Below are positions 62,348-64,000 of a DNA stretch of 64,000 nucleotides, one piece after another. The stretch's first letter is position 1. Every line of letters starts with the position of its first letter. Below the pieces are notes generated by a model. That model worked only from the letters and a program-made list of their open reading frames with translations. It ran no database searches and was not told the DNA's origin. Made by a program: the position numbers and the translations under genes. This DNA comes from Altibacter sp. (GTDB lineage: Bacteria > Bacteroidota > Bacteroidia > Flavobacteriales > Flavobacteriaceae), in NCBI RefSeq assembly GCF_019913785.1, contig NZ_JAIOHK010000011.1, forward strand, positions 53,327-117,326, given 5' to 3'.

Positions 62348-62931
62348 GCTCAGAAAAGAAGTTAGCGGGAACCACCATGATTACGGCCATTGCAGCCTCC
62401 CTATGCTGCATCACTCCGGTATTGGCCTTGATTGCCGGCACCAGCGGTATGGCAGCCACATTTTCCTGGTTAGAACCCTTTAGGCCTTTTTTAATTGGCC
62501 TTACTATAATCGTTTTGGCTTTTGCATGGTATCAGCGATTAAAACCTAAGAAGCAAGACATAGACTGTGCTTGTGAGGATGAGAAGCCGAATTTTTTTAA
62601 TTCAAAGAGATTTTTGGTATTTGTGACCCTGTTTGCGGCACTCATGCTGGCATTTCCCTATTACGCCCAGGTATTCTATCCTTCAAATTCAAAGGAAGTC
62701 GTGATGGTATTGGAATCAAATACGGAAACCATCTCCTACAAGATTAAAGGAATGACCTGTACGGGCTGCGAAGCACATATAGAAAGTGAAGTGAACAAGC
62801 TCAACGGCATCGTGGAAGCAACGGCAAATTATGAAACCGGAACGGCAACTGTTACCTTTGATAAAACAAAAGTAAGCCCTGCAGAAATTGAGGTTGCCAT
62901 AAGAAAAACCGGATATAAAATTATAGACTGA
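62344..62931 (+). CDS. merTP: MerTP mercuric-ion transporter (MerT plus HMA domain)
   Basis: The 195-residue protein fuses a MerT-like membrane part to a MerP-like domain. TM1 has the Cys pair in 'SLCCITPVLALIAG', and two further helices follow ('FLIGLTIIVLAFAWY', 'FLVFVTLFAALMLAF'). 'DCACEDEK' is a Cys loop. The C-terminal HMA domain has 'GMTCTGCEAHIESEV' with the CxxC metal site. It carries Hg(II) into the cell, normally to a reductase; no merA is seen here. It overlaps arsR by 4 bp and abuts the next ATG (62931). Confidence 0.92.
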   Translation: MSSEKKLAGTTMITAIAASLCCITPVLALIAGTSGMAATFSWLEPFRPFLIGLTIIVLAFAWYQRLKPKKQDIDCACEDEKPNFFNSKRFLVFVTLFAALMLAFPYYAQVFYPSNSKEVVMVLESNTETISYKIKGMTCTGCEAHIESEVNKLNGIVEATANYETGTATVTFDKTKVSPAEIEVAIRKTGYKIID

Positions 62932-63137
62932 TGGAGGTACAATTAAAATCAACGATCACCTGTCCTCACTGTGGCCATAAAAAGGAAGAAGAAATGCCAA
63001 CGGAAGCCTGTCAGTTCTTTTACGACTGCGAAAATTGCAAAGTGCTTTTACGGCCCAAAGAGGGAGATTGTTGCGTATATTGTTCCTATGGTACGGTGGC
63101 CTGTCCCTCCATTCAAGAAAACTCTAACTGTTGTTAA
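62931..63137 (+). CDS. GDCCVxC-domain putative mercury-handling protein
   Basis: The 68-residue protein has 'TCPHCGHKKEEEMPTEACQFFYDCENCKVLLRPKEGDCCVYCSYG' with the GDCCVxC motif and several CxxC pairs. Members of this small family are called putative mercuric transporters or (seleno)proteins, and lie beside merTP genes. It probably passes metal ions between thiols. Its ATG shares a base with the merTP stop (TGATG), which supports one transcript. Confidence 0.87.
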   Translation: MEVQLKSTITCPHCGHKKEEEMPTEACQFFYDCENCKVLLRPKEGDCCVYCSYGTVACPSIQENSNCC

Positions 63138-63506
63138 ATGAGGTATAAAGCAAAAAGCATACGCGCTTTTATAGGCGCCAAGAACTACGATGAATCTAGG
63201 GCCTTCTATCGCGAACTCGGATTTGAAGAAGTCATCATTTCGGATGACATGTGTTTGTTTAAAGTTAATACCAATCTGGCCTTTTATTTGCAAAAGGCTT
63301 ATGTTAGAAAATGGGTGGACAATTCGATGCTTTTCTTGGAGGTGGATGATGTAGAGGCCTGTGAGAAAGAACTACTCGCAAAAGGGCTACACCACAAATA
63401 TAAATACGTTCGTTTTACCGAAATCAAAACCTTCGATTGGGGACGCGAATTATTTATGCACGACCCATCGGGAGTCTTATGGCATTTTGGTCAATTTAGT
63501 GTTTAA
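63138..63506 (+). CDS. VOC-family (glyoxalase/bleomycin-resistance-like) protein
   Basis: The 122-residue protein has two beta-alpha-beta-beta-beta halves of the VOC fold: 'KAKSIRAFIGAKNYDESRAFYRELGFEEVII', then 'SMLFLEVDDVEACEKELLAKGL', then 'WGRELFMHDPSGVLWHFGQF'. The late His/Glu-type metal residues ('FMHDPSGVLWHF') are in the usual place. It starts directly after the GDCCVxC stop and is the last gene of the cassette. Some VOC proteins cleave or bind organometals or antibiotics; a role here is unproven. Confidence 0.85.
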   Translation: MRYKAKSIRAFIGAKNYDESRAFYRELGFEEVIISDDMCLFKVNTNLAFYLQKAYVRKWVDNSMLFLEVDDVEACEKELLAKGLHHKYKYVRFTEIKTFDWGRELFMHDPSGVLWHFGQFSV

Positions 63507-63740
63507 GGAAGTCGATACGAAACTTACCGCAGTAATTACAAATCCCTAATCGCTTAGAATCGCGTATTTGGTTTTTATATGGACTATGATCCAAATATTC
63601 AATTTTTAAATTGCCGGTAGCGGATTTCCTTTTTCATATTATTCTAAAAATTCATCCGGTGAATAAATTTTTGGAATACAATAGACGGGACAGAAGTTTC
63701 TAATATAAAAAATCGTACTTAAGTGTACGGATTTCCTTTT

Positions 63741-63793
63741 GCATAATTCGTTAGTTATAATCCGCCAAGGCAGAGGTTATAACCGAATTATGC
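63741..63793. repeat. Long imperfect palindrome
   Basis: GCATAATTCG-TTA-GTTATAA (63741-63760) pairs with TTATAAC-CGAATTATGC (63777-63793); only the TTA is unpaired. The centre holds a GCC-AA-GGC. The stem is ~17 bp and can form a cruciform or hairpin. Confidence 0.75.
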
Positions 63794-63801
63794 AAAATAG
63801 C
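63767..63801 (+). repeat. 35-nt flanking repeat, right copy
   Basis: This is the counterpart of 61791-61825 in the same orientation. It overlaps the right half of the long palindrome and shares TTATAACCGAATTAT exactly with the left copy. Confidence 0.65.
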
Positions 63802-63834
63802 AAGCTATACGGAAATCGTTCTGGAACTATGTAA

Positions 63835-63856
63835 AATAGCGCATAAACGCGCTATT
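63835..63856. repeat. Short perfect inverted repeat
   Basis: AATAGCGC (63835-63842) and GCGCTATT (63849-63856) form a perfect 8-bp stem with a 6-nt loop. It is one of several palindromes in the tail; its function is unknown. Confidence 0.6.
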
Positions 63857-63951
63857 CGCATATATATCAAATGTACTATAATGTACTTGCGTTATGTAAC
63901 TTGAGCTTTGGGTAAAAGCGAAATTTTTGGCTATAGTTTCTACAACAAATT

Positions 63952-64000
63952 TTATTCCCTAAGTTTCTTTACGATGTTAATACGAGTAGGAGAGTTGGGG
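63952..64000 (-). CDS. Possible 3' end of a gene cut by the window edge
   Basis: On the minus strand a frame enters from beyond 64000 and ends in TAA at 63952-63954, reading 'PNSPTRINIVKKLRE'. The short open stretch looks coding in composition, but sixteen codons cannot prove a gene or family. Confidence 0.25.
   Translation of the reverse strand, partial: PNSPTRINIVKKLRE

Larger units (their letters stand above)
63507..63951. other. Palindrome-rich spacer after the cassette
   Basis: About 445 bp without a recognised gene. It contains a direct repeat CGGATTTCCTTTT (63621-63633 and 63728-63740), a GTAC-centred inverted sequence (63708-63733), the long palindrome 63741-63793, the right copy of the flanking repeat (63767-63801) and a hairpin AATAGCGC/GCGCTATT (63835-63856). 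No integrase or other mobile gene is visible. Confidence 0.6.

Noticed and set aside
61970..63506. Complete mercury-detoxification (mer) operon
   Set aside because: Transport and regulator genes are present, but no MerA reductase or MerB lyase was found in the window.

Overview
The window looks like a chromosomal segment of a marine-type flavobacterium (Bacteroidota, Flavobacteriaceae). The signs are promoters of the TAnnTTTG type with few Shine-Dalgarno sites, a 288-residue primary sigma factor of the Bacteroidota type, a type IX secretion (T9SS) C-terminal sorting domain plus the decayed remains of another, many small SPII lipoproteins, and family-typical proteins such as LolA-like, VF530, DUF1456 and GDCCVxC. 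No tRNA, rRNA, CRISPR array, transposase or integrase was recognised.

Layout. 1-5466 (minus strand): a truncated BNR/sortilin-type propeller gene, a LolA-like protein, an MscS channel coupled to a DUF3817 protein, a VanX-type dipeptidase, an OmpA lipoprotein and rpoD. 5599-9063: small membrane and secreted proteins, a membrane protein/XRE regulator pair behind a palindromic operator, a thioredoxin-fold protein, RluE and a DUF1456 protein. 9064-13135: possible tiny ORFs, three tandem paralogous secreted proteins and a lipoprotein M19 dipeptidase. 13302-24809: a VTT membrane protein, an orphan ExbD, a T9SS pseudogene, an EF-G-like GTPase, a cold-shock protein, a DEVD-box RNA helicase, an MFS carrier, an unusual zinc-ribbon SDR, an SF2 helicase and an EamA exporter. 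24911-32536: an M61 peptidase, a CocE/X-Pro-type hydrolase, a PQQ-like propeller and a patatin lipoprotein. 32652-41440: SulP, VF530, a metal-dependent cyclase, a DUF4242/cyclase-like/AraC fusion, a berberine-bridge-type oxidase, a second MscS and an LRR-like lipoprotein.

41828-47529 holds a fatty acid desaturase whose true 5' end appears frameshifted, a small cold-shock protein, a CFA-synthase-like methyltransferase, RlmF, two exported unknowns and an envelope-anchored winged-helix regulator. 47665-56258 holds a zinc alcohol dehydrogenase, a PepO-type M13 peptidase, a little-known cluster (a 264-residue Bacteroidota family, a 124-residue protein, a GNAT-like protein), a TPR adenylate cyclase and a PagL-like outer-membrane protein. 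56564-59029 holds a lipoprotein and a T9SS cargo protein.

59344-61733 is a visibly AT-rich two-gene operon of unknown function that looks acquired. It is followed by a compact mercury/metal cassette (ArsR repressor with its own inverted-repeat operator, MerTP, GDCCVxC protein, VOC protein) that lies between two direct copies of a 35-nt repeat. The right-hand copy is part of a long palindrome in a palindrome-rich tail.

The most notable observations are the cassette and its flanking repeats, the three-domain DUF4242/cyclase-like/AraC fusion, the probable one-base slip in the desaturase leader, the SDR lacking its catalytic tyrosine, the decayed T9SS domain, and the AT-rich operon. No wholly new multi-gene system can be demonstrated from the sequence alone. 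All domain assignments are by eye.
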